Shown here one piece after another: positions 26,341 to 38,829 of a stretch of 64,000 bases of DNA (positions are counted from its first letter, which is position 1; the number at the start of each line of letters is the position of its first letter). The position numbers and the translations under genes are program-made. The stretch comes from Paraphysoderma sedebokerense (lineage: Eukaryota; Blastocladiomycota; Physodermatomycetes; Physodermatales; Physodermataceae). The stretch is from contig JAHLJZ010000002.1 of the NCBI GenBank assembly GCA_025602915.1, positions 310,001 through 374,000 of the forward strand, written 5' to 3'. The notes beneath the pieces are model-generated. The model saw only the letters and a program-made list of their open reading frames with translations. It had not been told where the DNA came from and made no database searches.

Positions 26341-27654
26341 TTATCGTTTGGGCGACAACGGTCTATTGAATCCGCCTAAACAAAACAAAACCAAGCGAAA
26401 GTCATTATTCTGATCATCTCACTCGAACCTCTTATCTGATCAGCAAATAATTGAAACTGACCTCTTCTATTCATGTATTGTCGATATTCCTTGGGTTTGA
26501 CCACGTTTGCCACCACTCCGTCTGGATTTCCCTCGACACGTTTCTCCTATGAAAAATCGCGCGGAGTCAGGTAAATGGACGGAAATAAAAATAAAAATCC
26601 AGGACAGGAAGCTCAACAAGCAGCAAATCGGATAAGAAGGAATTGAAAATGGGGAAGGCTGGGGACGAATGATGGCTTACTTTAGTTGTTTCAAATCCTC
26701 CAAAACCCATTAGCTTCATCATTTTGGTTTCTTCGTCTTCATCGTCGTCTTCGATTGGTTGATGCATATCAACTTTCTTCGGACGGCGTTCTAACAAATA
26801 ATGGTTAATAAGGGGTGGAACTAAAATGTACTTAGAAGTATCACCAACCATCAGAAGGCGAGCGAGTACGGTACGAATTGTCACTACTGTTGTGCGTAGA
26901 ATGAGGAAATTGTTATCAAGGGTGAAATAAACGCAAGAAGTGACGGAAGTAGAATATTTACCGAGAGTCACGATCATACCGTCTGTCTGCTGTCATGGTT
27001 GAAAGTTGAAAGAACAAGTTGAAAGAACAGGAATGTCAACTATACTTGTCGCTACAAAGATGCCGCAAATAAAAGATTTACCTCTTCGATCCCGATTTCT
27101 GTCCCGAGATCTATCCCTGTAACCTAATAATTGACGAAAAAAGAAGTCAGGCCAAATTTTTCTTTGTTGTTCGATAATGCGGTATTTTGTTAAATACAAT
27201 AAATGTAAACAGCACTGATTTCTGCGAAATTCTCTGTATCACACAGTTTGCTCTGAAATTTATGAATATTGTACTTGCCTCTCCTGGACGGGGACCTCGA
27301 CCGACTTCTTGATCTTTTCCTTCTGTCGCCGTACTTATCTTCTCGGTCTCTGTCTCGGCTTCTTGATCGTCTTCTTCTCCTATCTCTTTCTCGATCCCTA
27401 TCATAACTTGCATTTCTTGATTTCCTTCGCCCAGTTTCTTCTTCTTCTCTATATCGTCGTCTCGGAGGAGATCTTGACCTTGAGCGAGACCGAGATCGGG
27501 ATCGGGACCCGGACCGGGAGGACCGTCGCCGAGATGAATATTCCCCAGATTTGTCTTTATCGTAGTAAGACGACGAGCGCCTAGATGAGGATGGATGGCT
27601 GTCATGGAGGTCTGCATATGAGCGGGATTCGTGGGATGGAGCTGTAGGATCCAT
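26341..27654 (-). CDS. SNRNP27: U4/U6.U5 tri-snRNP 27 kDa protein (SNRNP27), RS-rich
   Basis: Seven exons: 27654-27279, 27123-27082, 26989-26962, 26883-26849, 26790-26681, 26546-26462 and 26375-26341 (236 aa). The first 180 residues are an RS/RD dipeptide-rich domain typical of splicing factors. The C-terminus holds the family block: MKLMGFGGFETTK, EKRVEGN, and YRQYMNRRGGFNRPLS, containing the conserved Met of the RQYMNR motif implicated in 5' splice-site choice in other organisms. Intron 1 closes only with a GC donor (see separate entry). SNRNP27 joins the spliceosome with the tri-snRNP. It is divergent from the ZFPL1-like gene, with a short shared promoter. Confidence 0.92.
27124..27278 (-). 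other. GC-AG intron in SNRNP27 gene
   Basis: The first intron starts GCAAGT (27278-27273) and ends AG (27125-27124). Exon 1 ends in phase 1 after SPSRR, and the next exon in phase gives GYRDRSRDRNRDRR. Using the neighbouring GT two bases later leads to an in-frame stop. GC donors with the GCAAGT context are the known minor class of U2-type introns. Confidence 0.8.
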
Positions 27655-27830
27655 CTTGTTGTGATTACAATGTAAAAATAAAATCGACGAAAGTGGAATT
27701 TTGAAAAAGGAGCGACGGAACGAAGGCCGGTTCCTTTCATTCGGCCACCGTCAAATTTTCCTCCACTCTCATCTATTATACATTCTTCATACAATTCACA
27801 ACTGAAGACCGATATAACTATATTTAAATT
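27655..27830. promoter_or_regulatory. Divergent promoter region, SNRNP27 / ZFPL1
   Basis: Only about 176 bp separate the two start codons, so the promoters overlap. No specific site is recognised. Confidence 0.45.
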
Positions 27831-29285
27831 ATGGTATAGTCTGCTTTTATTCAAGCAAAATTCGCTTCCCTTATTACGGAGGGGTATAAATTTAATTTTA
27901 ACCTACCCTCTCGGTTCAACCATTAGGGACTCTGCAAATGTAGAAAAGTGACTTCTCTCTTTTGTTACCGAGAACGAAAGAATGTGTGTGAACAATGCAT
28001 AATAACCGAACATAAGCGATGTATAGTCAAGTCATACATTCAGGTTTAATCACTACCTTCATACTATGGAGTGTTCGCATCTGATTCTGATCATTGACAT
28101 TTGATGTAACTTCTGCATCCTCTTCTCGTCATAACACACAGTGGTTGCAAGATAGCGATTACGAAAATACTTGCCAAATCTGCCAAATATCTCTGGACGA
28201 AGGCCCTGTCGAGAATCTGATACGGTTGTGCTGCTTTGGTAATGACATTACCTTCCTCCACGTTGTGTTCTTCACATCAGTGAAAAATCTATTAATCTTT
28301 TGGTTATCTTAAACGTGCAGATCTCTTTCATGTCTCTTGCATTAACAAATTATGCACAAAATTGTATGAGACGAATCCGAATACTGCACGATTCGATTGC
28401 CCGTTGTGTAATGTGAGTGCCTTGCAGGTGTTGCTCTCCGTTGTGCAATGGAAACTAACGACGTCTTGACACACTTGTAGCATCCAATTATACCTGCAAA
28501 CAATGTCACCACTGAAATTGCTGAAACTGTACGAAATACATTCAAGACTGAACAATGGGCAAAACTCTTGCTGCCCACTGCACATGACGATGTACATTCA
28601 CTTTTCTGTGTCGCATTCAAGGGGACCCACTAACCTTCAATCACTAGATTTCATCTTCACCACAATTAAATCCCCTAAAAGAAACTAACTCAGAGAAACC
28701 GCCGTCATTGAAAATTCCGATAACGCCAATTAGCACCTCCGTACCTCTCCTTCCTTCTCAAACGAAACCGTTTCCGGGTCCAGTTACCAACCCGTCATTT
28801 TCTCCACAACCCAAACCACCAGCACCTGAAATTTCAGAATCTGCAAATATGTTTGCTCTGCATAATACTATTAACCCGAATTCTGTTCCAGTCGAAATTG
28901 TGATAGAAAGTAGGTTGTTTTGAACTCCACATTTGTTAGTATTGCAATTGACATTCAAGTTCCAGAACCCCGAAAATCTACGTTTAAATCGAAACGAGAC
29001 GATGAAGACAAATATGGTACAAAAAGAAATGAAATGCGATTCAAAACAACTTTAACGAGTAAGATTAAAGGATGGATAAGGTAGACTTATACCGCCCAAT
29101 GCTATTCACGCTCAGTACCTTTTTCTCACGTTCTTTCATTCCCTTTCGCCTTATGCTATCAAAGCGAAATGGCCCCACGCCATATCTCTACAAACAAGTT
29201 GATACTTTACTTGTTTTGCCTGTTGATGTTTATTATCATGTTAGTTCAAATTCGAAGACGATCTTCGGTAGTCGACCCTGAATGA
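27831..29285 (+). CDS. ZFPL1: ZFPL1-like Golgi zinc-finger membrane protein
   Basis: Eight exons: 27831-27833 (only the ATG is coding), 27927-28043, 28142-28238, 28321-28412, 28481-28591, 28696-28909, 28966-29080 and 29165-29285 (289 aa). The start reads [23 protein letters not shown], close to human ZFPL1 ([25 protein letters not shown]). Then come [21 protein letters not shown], a RING-like Cys/His finger (CQIC, CCFDLFHVSC, CPLC) and NHPIIPAN. The last exon encodes a hydrophobic helix ([16 protein letters not shown]) and a short basic tail, so it is a tail-anchored membrane protein. ZFPL1 maintains cis-Golgi structure through GM130 in animals. The exon 5/6 junction uses an acceptor at 28695 chosen by phase. 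Confidence 0.9.
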
Positions 29286-29710
29286 AACGTGCTGTTTGGT
29301 TGAAACTTGTTGGAAGGATTTGATGAGAACAGAGAAATATGTTGATAGATTTACCCCGATACACGGAAGAGTGCTGAATTTTGTACATATTTATAATCTT
29401 TGGGACAGTAACGAAAACCAATGTCTTCAAACATGATTCCACGTAGACAGTACGACAGAGATGCGATTATTCACTCAATATATAATAATGATAGCAGTCC
29501 CATGTCTTGAATAGCAAAACTTCTAACGGCAATCACAAATGTTACCATACATTACAAGAGCACTTCTGCCGACTATTGACAAAACTCTCAAGCATGAAAC
29601 GGAAACAGACCGCGAAATCATCGTCCGACGGTTTGGAAGCCCCGCCAAAAACTCGATACTTTCAAACCTACAACTAGCGCTTTCTCTTTAAACCGGTTCT
29701 TGTATATCCA
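29286..29710. other. Intergenic between ZFPL1-like gene and riboflavin kinase
   Basis: About 425 bp with no supported gene. It should contain the ZFPL1 3' UTR and the FMN1 promoter. Confidence 0.5.
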
Positions 29711-30583
29711 ATGTCTCGGCCACAAATAGTCGGCCCCGATAATCCACAGGATCCGTATCCTATTTTCGCTCACGGCACCGTAGTAAAAGGATTTGGCCGG
29801 GGTAGTAAAGAACTGGGGATTCCAACTGGTACAAATCCAAATTTTATTTTGACTATTAACCAATACCCTTAACAAATCATTGTTTTCACTATTGTCTTAT
29901 TTTATTGTCACCCAAACCTCGACAACTTTATCTACTTTGTAAATTACAGCGAATTTGCCGGAAGAAGTAGCCACATCAATAGCGGATAAAGTTTCAACAG
30001 GAATCTATTATGGATGGGCTAGTGTCGGTGTTTCGACCGAAGCTTCTGTTTATCCAATGGTAATGAGTGTTGGTTGGAATCCATATTACAAGAATGAAAA
30101 ACGGACAGCGGTACGTCGGTTCTCTGATTGATGTGTTGACTTCTTGTTCTTGTCGTTTTGTCTACGGCCTTGAACTTTTCCTATTTATTTCTGTTATTCT
30201 TGGTTTCGATAATGTACCAAAAATACTCATTAAAAATTGAATTCATTTATCCTGTAGGAGGTACATATTATGCACACATTCGATCAAGATTTTTATGGAG
30301 AAGAGTTAAGGATAATAGTATTGGGGTATATTCGTGACGAAAAAAATTATGAATCATTAGGTAACCGTACCGCACTCTTTTCCCAGTCACATACCATTCA
30401 GAATTCTTCTCTGACGCCTTGATTATTGCGATTGTTATTCATTATAATACTTGAAAAGACGCTTTGATAGAAGATATTCAAACGGATATTCGTGTTGCCA
30501 AGAATTCGTTAAACCGGGAAAACTATTTATCTTTTAAAAAGGACGAGTTTTTGACGAAAAAGAATTTTGATCGTGCGGTATAG
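29711..30583 (+). CDS. FMN1: Riboflavin kinase
   Basis: Four exons: 29711-29828, 29950-30110, 30258-30360 and 30459-30583 (168 aa, all in phase). The flavokinase signature [13 protein letters not shown] joins across intron 1 to ANLP, forming the PTAN motif that binds Mg-[24 protein letters not shown] gives the NPxYxN...ExH segment with the catalytic Glu. The enzyme phosphorylates riboflavin to FMN, the first step toward FAD. Length is close to the monofunctional eukaryotic enzyme (about 155-220 aa), and there is no FAD synthetase domain. Confidence 0.96.
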
Positions 30584-30989
30584 AGCATAGACGCAGAATA
30601 ATGATCGAACATATAAGAACTAAATAAATGAGAAATACTTATCTAAATGAAATCGATTTGTATTGGAAGTTCCTCCCTTGCATGCTCGATCACCAATACG
30701 TCCATACTTCGCACTTAAACCTTTCTACTCGTTACCATTCCTGCTGTCAGATATGTAAAGTTGATACCACTTGTCGAACTATCAGCTCTATAATGGGTCT
30801 CAAGAATTTCTGAAGCATTGAAATAAATCAACTACTGTACATGATTATTATTAACTTGTACGTATACACGTGGGGAATATTACAAAATGAATTGAAACCA
30901 GGGTAATGTAACAATGAAATAGATAAAAAACAATAAAAAATTAAAAACGCTTCACAACAACCGAAATTCATAATCTAAAATGATTCCAT
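30584..30989. other. Intergenic, convergent 3' ends of FMN1 and the Uds1 gene
   Basis: About 400 bp, AT-rich, with AATAAA-like signals near 30622. No other feature is supported. Confidence 0.5.
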
Positions 30990-33900
30990 CTATATTCCTC
31001 GCTCAGTGTACAAAGCCATGGTTTGAACTGCCACCGTGTTCTTACTATAAAACTCCATCTCTTTGTCTCTCTTTAATTGTCTCATTGTAGATTCAATTTC
31101 ATTTCGCTCCTTGATTTCTTTGTTGAGTGCATCTTGATATTCTTCTCGAATATCGGCCAAAATTTTTCGGAACTCTTTTCGAAGATTGACGACTGTTGGA
31201 TTCGCATTATCGGAACCTAAATTGTCGATCTGACTTTCCTCGACTTTAGCTTTCAACGACATAATTTCATCACGTTGAGTGTCGATCGTTTTTTGGAATT
31301 TACGTCGCTCGCCATCAAAATCGGTAAAGTTGAGTGTTAACCGATCAAATTCTTTCAGTATACCTGCATTACAAAATCAAAAACGATAAAAAGAGTTAAA
31401 CTTGATTGATCAATCAGCGAAAGTCAAAGATTCCGTACCATTCAATTCATCCTGTAATCGAGCCTCCCTATTCAACAACATCTCAATCTCATCTGACAAT
31501 GTAGCCTCTCGTCTCTGGAACTTTGATATCGTTTCACTCAACTGCAACTCCAATGCCGAATTCTTCTCCTCCATGTCTTTAACTTGTCCAAGATCAATAT
31601 CTTTACTGTTACCCAATTTATCGTTCAACTCTTCAATTCTTCTTTCGTAATCCAATTTTTCTGTTTCCTTCAATCTACTGATTCTGCTCAAATCGCTTCT
31701 TAATGTTTCAAGTTCACTTTCATCCCGATTCTTCTTCTCTTCCAGTTGCGACACCAAACCTGTCTGTTTGTCGAGATTATTTTGTAACGATTGCAACTCA
31801 CGCTCGTAATCTGATATCTCGTCTTCATATCGCCTCTGCAAATCGTTCAACTGTTTCTCTAATTCTCGTAATTTTCGTTTCTTTTCGTCGATTTCGTTCT
31901 CGTAATTTAATGCTTGCGAGTTCATCTCACTGTTCAATTGTTGCATTCTCTTGTTAAATCGATCGTCAAAGTCTTTTTGATCTTGTTCCCGTTGTGAAAC
32001 GAGACGTTCGTATTGAGTATTTACACGGTCAAATTGTCGAGATTTATCTTCTAACTCCGCTTTCAGGGATTCGATTTGATTTTCGTATGACGATTTGATG
32101 GTAGATATCTTGGTCTCGGAATCTTGAGAGTCGGCTCTATATTTCTCAAGAGCTCGAGTTTTCTCCGCCAAGTCCGATGATAGATTTTCGATTTGTTCCT
32201 CCAATTGCGACTTGAGACGCTGATATTTATCTTCAAAGGATTTTTCTTCTTCCTGTCGGTCGGCTTCAATGCGTTCATATTGAGATTGAACACGGTCGAA
32301 TTTGGATTGAAGGTTAGACAATTCAGTTTGCAAGTCTCGGTTCTTCTCCTCTATTTCTCGAATATCTGTGTCTCGGTCTCTTAATAGTCGCTCTGTCACC
32401 GGGAAATAAATACGTGAGTAAATTATGAACAGATAGTCAGAAGTAAAACATTGTAACGCATACCTGTGCGTTTTAATTCGGACTCCCTGTCCTCAAGTTT
32501 ATCTCTCAAGTCCTTGATTTGGCTTTCAACCTGCGATTTCGATGTACTGTAAAGACTCGTACTTTCTTGGGCTTCACGTTTGACAGCGTCGATTTCTCTC
32601 TTCAACCTCTCTATCAAATCAGCTTTTTCTTCCAGTTGATCTTCATATCGTCTTTTCACTTGACTCAAATCTAATTTGACCGCGTCATAGTCCGATTTCA
32701 TGCTGCGATACCTCTCATCGATATCACGAGTTTCTCTATCCAACTCCTTGAGTTCTCTCTCCCTGTCGAAAAGTTTACCTTCCAATTCTTGAACCGCTTT
32801 ACGACTTTCTTGGAAATCATTCTCCAGTGACTTTAAATCAAGTTTTAATCGGTCATTTAAATCTTCAGCTTCCCTTAAGCGAGCTTCCAACGCATTTTTA
32901 TCCCGACTGTACTCTGCTTTCAACTGACTTTCCAACACTTTGAGCTGTTCAGACGAGGACGATTGACTGCGATTCATTTGTTCACGTAACGACTGGCCAG
33001 ACGATATCTGCTCTTTTAACAAGGCTTCGTATTCATCTCGGACTGCGGAAATCTCATTGGTCAACTTCGTTTCTTTGTTCTTCGAGTAATCCAATTCGGA
33101 TAGTAATTGCTTATTATCAGACTGGAACTTCGATAGATCAGAGAGGGCGTCTTGAAGTTGCTGTTCTGTTTTGCGAAGGTTATATCTAACATCATCCAAT
33201 TCATTCTGGAGTAAGCTAACATCGCCGGAAGACTTGCTATCATGCATCAAGAAATCGAGTTTGCCATTCAAACTTTCGTTCTTGGATTGTAAATCTAGAA
33301 TGCGATCAACCAGGCTTTCCTTATCCGATTTTAACCGATCCACCCGCGAAATGAGAGCATCGACACTGAACCGCGGTAAGGATGACGGAGCATTCGAATC
33401 CGGATTTGGCAAGTCATTGTAAAGTTGTCGGAGGAGGGAAAGTTCTTCCTCTCTTTGAGATTTCAAAGCGTCGAAATCTTCAATAGCCTCCTTGAGTTGA
33501 CGCTGTAACCTTCGGCCGGAATCATCCAGATTGCTATCATTGGTATCCATTCTTCGTAATTTAGGAACATCTACCTGCGACTCTTTCAATTGATTTTCCA
33601 AATCCTTTCGTTTTTCAATTTCATTTTCTAACTGAACTTTTAACTTCTCTCGCTCTACTATGACTTCTCTCATGCCAGCATTCATGGCATTACGAACGTC
33701 CGGATAATCAGCACTATTCCCACCATCAGGCGACCTGGATCCACCGCCTGCGATTCGTAGTTCAGTTTCTAATGCAGCAATTCGGGATTGAGCAGCGGCC
33801 AATTGAGTTTTTAATCTCCCGGTCGCTGAAGGAGAAGTGCTAGCAGCGCCTTGATCTTCTTCAGCATTATCAGAAATCACAGTGGCGGCGTCGTCTTCGT

Positions 33901-36900
33901 TGGTTTCGACTCCTGAGTCTGATGTGAAATCTCGTAAACGATCTCGAGTACGGCCAGAAACTGTTAACGACCCATTGTCTTGATGGCCGTGTTTGGTCTG
34001 TAGATATTCGAGCTTTCGATTTGATTCTTCAAGTTCAGCGCGAAGAGATGATATGGTACTATAAAATACAAGTAGAAGAATTAGAGTGAATATCAATCGA
34101 TTGGCGAGGGCTAGGTGATGGGCAAAATCACATACCGATCTCTGTCTACAATGTTCTCCTGCTCAACATCTAGCTTCGATTGCAAATCGTCCACAGTAGC
34201 GCTCAATTTTGACATCACTTTGATCTTACTGTCAATTTCGTCCGCCAACAATTTCTCGTTTCGTCTGGCTACCTCAGCTTCCGAATTCAACGATTTCACT
34301 TGAGCTTCTAATGCCAACAACTTTGAATTCATTCTGTCACTTCCTGGTCCATCGCCAATTTCTGATCCTGATTTCAAGTTTGACGACGAGCTCCGTAAAG
34401 CGGTGAGCTCTGCCTCAGTCTTGGCCCATGCCGCGTTCAACACGCCAGCAACATGCTGTAGAATCTTTCGTTCTACATCAGCACCGCGCTGAGTGAGCTT
34501 CCACAACTCTGTGGCAATCTGGTCGACTTTATCATTCGCTTGAAGAATCTGCTCTTGAGCTTGCTTGGAAAGCTTAGAGTTGTTGGCATGTAACTTTGAT
34601 AGTGATAGAGCAGCTTCGCGAATTTTAGATTCAAGTGCTAGTCGCTTGGCTAGGGATTCGATTCGTGCGGATATGTTACGAAATTCCTATTGAGATATCA
34701 CTATTAGGTTAGATATATAAATTAACATACACGAAATAAGTGTGAATTACCTTTTTGAGTGAATCGACATCGTCTGCACTGAGCACTTTATACGCTTTGG
34801 CATCAATGGACGCCTGCTGAACCAATAATTCTACCAAGAGGTCATCTGCAGTGTCCAATGCCAATCCTGGTTTACTACTTCTTCCACTGTTCCCGCCGCT
34901 AGATACACTCATAGCATCCATTTTATCAATTCCCAATCTAGACCGATTCGAGCGGTTGCTTCGATCCGTTCTGCCAGAAACCGAAACTTCATCAGCGGGC
35001 CGATCTCGGGAGGGTCGATCAGGTGCAGTAAAAGTCCGAGGTGGGAAATTGCCTCTCTCTCGGGTATTTCGTCCATCTTGCGCGAATTGACCTTGTCGAA
35101 ATATATTCTGTTCATCGGGTAAATCGTTTGATGTTGCATCCAGAGTGGGCCTTCTTTCACGATCAGCGTTCAACCGGTTACTATTACTTCGCTCTCTGTA
35201 GGGCCGCCTCTCCCGGTCTCTATCACCCATGTCACGTCCTTCTCTGTCATCTTTCTCCCGAAGCTCACGCTCGCTTCGTGGGGTATCCAATGGGCTATTG
35301 CGATCGCGATCTTCGGATTTATCTATAATCTCAAATTTACTCAAGTCAAACGACTTTTCCAGCTTGTCAAACATATCGCGCCGTTGGTTAATCCGTTGTC
35401 GGCGTACTTCGTCGTCATTACCACCGCTTTTTTCGCTGGGTCTTCTTTCCCTTTCACGCTCACGACTAGTTAAACTAGATATCTCTCTTGTGAACTCGTC
35501 AAATAGATCATTTCCCATGACGGGACTCTTGATCGCATCATCTATCACTTTTGTCAATCCAAACTTATCTTCTCTATCTAACGGTGGTGGAGGCAACGGT
35601 GGAGGTGACGTCGGACTAGCTGAAGCGGTTTGGACTGTAACGGTAGGAGACAGCGGATTTGTAAATGATTGGTTCGCGTCGTTAGATTTGGAGGGCACCA
35701 TAGGCGGCGGGGGTTTCCTTCGTAATGGAGAGAACGACGAGGAATCATTTGCATTGAAACCAGTTGGCATTGGCGGAGGCTGGCGGCTTCTGTACTCGGG
35801 TTCCGGGGGCCCTTGATCGACAGAGCCTTTGCGTGATGAAGATGGGGTGGAAGTCGGCGTTGTTTTCTTGCGTAGACTGGAAGGCAGCAACACTGATAAG
35901 CGGAAGTCGGACTGCGACTGCGCTTGGGTATCGGGAGCTAGCTCAGAAGGTGACGAGTCTTTCCGGTTTAACCTGCCAGGAACGCTATCATTGATTCGAT
36001 TAAATAGTGAGGAATCCGGTATGGGGACATCGATGTCAGTCACAACGGAATCTCGGAGAGTGTCCGCCGTAGTTGCTGAAGGTAACTCGGGTTGAATTTT
36101 CTATGAATTGAAGCAACATAAATGTCAGAATCATTGAATGTATCGATATAAGATTTAACATATATATATATATAGTGAATTAATTCAACAAACCCTTTCA
36201 AATCCTGGACTGATGAGAGAGTTTAACTCACTACCAACGTACATAGACGTGATAGTGTCTTTTGTCGGTTGTACCGTTTCTGAGACCACGTCTTTCGGTT
36301 CAGCTCGGGCCGGATTAGGGGGAAGAGCGGTGGGGGGAGAAGGGGGCGAGATATTCCGCTGTCGTTGGCTTGACACAGTCCGGTCTGGCGGAGCAGGACC
36401 TCTTTCGTTCTTGGACCTTTCCTTTAGGATTTCACGTTCTCTTAGACGTTCTAAACGATCTCGCTCTCTTTCTCTTCTCTCAGCTCGCTCCCTCTCTTTG
36501 TCCCGATCCCCATTTCCGGTGGCGTCTCTGTCCCTCTCTCTGTACCTCTGCCTATCAGAGCTACCAAGATCTCGTTCTTTTCCTCTTTCACGTTCTCTAT
36601 AACGATCTCGGTCTCGCTCTCGGTCTCGGTACTCTCTATCTCGCGATCGCTGAGGCAAGTCTTCCCTGGACCGATTAGGGGAATTATCCGGGCGTTCCGC
36701 TGCATCCGATGGGGAAGTACCATTCCTCATTTGTTCTCGTAATTCTCTCTCTCTTTCCCTATCTCTGGTCGGTTCCCTAGTGAATCTTCCGCCGGCAACA
36801 TTAATTCCGTACTTGTTTGATCGAACAGGGGCCGAAGAATTATTGTTGCTTCCGGAAAGAACTGGCGGATCAACATAACGCTGCGTCCTCGACACATCGT

Positions 36901-37071
36901 TGGTTGTGGGATCTAGTGGTCGCTCGTAGCGAGGGACCGGTCGGCGAAATGGGGAATTCTAGAGCGGCGAATGACGTTTGAAAAGGTGGATGAGAGAGAA
37001 CGTTAATTTATTAGAGTAATTTGAAGGAGAATGCTGCGAAGTCGGTCAGAGAAATAACTTACAGCCGACAT
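30990..37071 (-). CDS. Uds1-domain giant coiled-coil protein (up-regulated during septation)
   Basis: Seven exons: 37071-37063 (only MSA), 36958-36194, 36100-34751, 34686-34136, 34058-32464, 32392-31439 and 31363-30990 (1,865 aa, all junctions in phase). The N-terminal 680 residues are disordered, with long RE/RD dipeptide runs (36440-36660) and Pro/Ser-rich blocks. Around residues 690-815 the Uds1 domain appears: YKVLSADDVDSLKK spliced to EFRNISARIESLAKRLALES, then IREAALSLSKLH. The remaining 1,000 residues are heptad coiled coil, ending KEFRKILADIREEYQ...EIESTMRQLKRD. Uds1 proteins are fungal and induced during septation in fission yeast; a scaffold role at division sites is inferred. Confidence 0.88.
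36158..36175. repeat. (TA)n microsatellite in Uds1 gene intron
   Basis: A run of about eight TA units lies within the second intron of the Uds1 gene. It is simple sequence with no evident function. Confidence 0.8.
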
Positions 37072-38829
37072 GATATAATATTAATCAAATTGGGGCAAAG
37101 TGTTTATACTCTCTCGTCTCTGTTGTGTAGGTTTAACAAAATTAATGATCGCAACGGGGGTATTTAAATGAGTCGGTGTCGCTGCTGATAATTCAGTTTT
37201 GGAGAGTAGAATGAAAGCAAAATGATGTGAGTATTCTTGGGACATGTAAACTCATTACGCTGTCATTCAACAAACAAGAATGGCGAGAAGAGCATCGTAT
37301 CCATTGGGCATTTCCCGCAGTGGGTGTTGGACTCTGTCCATTTGCAGCAGTTGGGCCACAGGATCACAAGGGAAATCGCATCACGGGGGCATAATTACTC
37401 TGATAAGAAGACGTACCATAGCAAGGGGGGGATGTGTGTTGTGTGGTGGGTGTGCGTGAGAGTTGCGTGCGAGGGATATGTCGCTCAGAGATGGTATATA
37501 TGTCGAATTGGCAAAAGTGACGAAGGTAAGGTGGAACGGAGTGCAAGCGAAAGCCACCAGCAGAGACAAGTCAGTCACGTGTCCCCTGAAAAAGGGAACT
37601 CGGCAGCAGACAAGCTCTCCGTGTTGCAGCTGAGACATGCCTGACATCCATTCTATATATTACAGCATCCCTTGACTCCCTTGCCTCTGTTTCATTCTCC
37701 CTTCCACCGCTGTTTCGCACTGTGTATATAGTATGATGTTCATTCAACAAGCACCAGCGTACAACATTCACCCCTCTATGTGTATAATTGACTCCACTCT
37801 CTGCACCAGAGATCAATGTGGAAACAGACACAACAGGCAAGCCCGGTGCAGAGAGGATGCATACCGCACGCACAGAGGCAGACACAGTTTGCAGATTGGG
37901 GAATAGCGTACATACACGCAATACAGATATATTGCCACATACACAACTTCCATCAAATAAAGAGCAAGATGGAGTATGCCCCAAGGGGGTTTCAAAAATT
38001 GCTTTCCCTCTCCCGGAGGAGAAGTTAAGACGGTTTGGAATTAGTTTGCAATTAGCAAAAACCTCCCTTCGATCGTAATCTCACTAGGTAAGGTTTATTC
38101 CCGCAAAAGGATAAAGACTCAGTGAGCAGCCCATCCTCAATTTATACGAATCCCGGATTTTTCGACTCGCAAAGTTGTGGCCCGAAAACTACGCGATTCT
38201 CACAGTTGACAACCCAGCATTTCTCATCTTCTCTACTCATAATTCCAACTTATAAGAACTGAGAGCTGATATATCTGTTTGGGTTATGGGTAAATCTTTA
38301 ATAGACAGTTGAAAACATCTGTACGCAAACATAGAATAAGATGGCAGGCTCAGCTCTCGCCATCTCCAACCTCAACCCATGAGGCAAACGAGAAAATGTT
38401 CTCCATATTTGAATGAAGAAAGCAAACCCGTCCATACCTCTACTACACCTGCTCACTCTAATTGTCATCATGCATATGTACCTAAAAGACTACCAGAATG
38501 TAGTAATGTGAGTTTCAACAGGGCTACTTACGGTGCACGTTGATGTCAAGGCCTTTTCGGTTGAAATGCCGAGGCATGGAGGGGAAGAAACTAGGAATGG
38601 ATATGAATTTGTATTCCCACCTTAAAAATAGTGATAGTCTTCGGATAAACTATTTGAGTCCTTTATATATCTGCTCTGCTGTGTCGTTCGTTTTGCCGCC
38701 AAGTCACTTAACCGTTCCAATGACGTCACACCACCAATTAATACTTTACTCAATTAATTTACAACTCTTTGCATTCGCCGAGATGCACTAAAAGTTGTCT
38801 TAATACCCTCAATTACAGATTAAAAAACT
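37072..38829. other. Large divergent intergenic region, with a CRE-like site
   Basis: About 1.76 kb separates the Uds1 gene from the orphan gene at 38830. An E-box CACGTG lies at 37576-37581. A perfect CRE palindrome, TGACGTCA, is at 38721-38728, about 100 bp upstream of the orphan start codon. Several short open frames exist but none shows motifs or splice continuity, and no RNA gene is recognised. Confidence 0.5.
38721..38728. promoter_or_regulatory. CRE/ATF-type site upstream of orphan gene
   Basis: The sequence TGACGTCA is a perfect 8-bp CRE palindrome located about 100 bp before the ATG at 38830. This is the consensus for ATF/CREB bZIP factors. Occupancy is unproven. Confidence 0.5.

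Noticed and set aside
30990-34700. Resemblance of the Uds1 protein rod to intermediate filament or myosin tails
   Set aside because: Only generic heptad similarity; no motor, lamin tail or filament end motifs. The Uds1 domain gives a better assignment.
36440-36660. Open frames rich in Leu/Ser/Phe on the plus strand
   Set aside because: These are antisense shadows of the RE/RD dipeptide repeats of the Uds1 gene.
37237-38078. Several 60-137-codon frames on both strands in the large intergenic gap
   Set aside because: They overlap one another on both strands, lack motifs and lack splice continuity.
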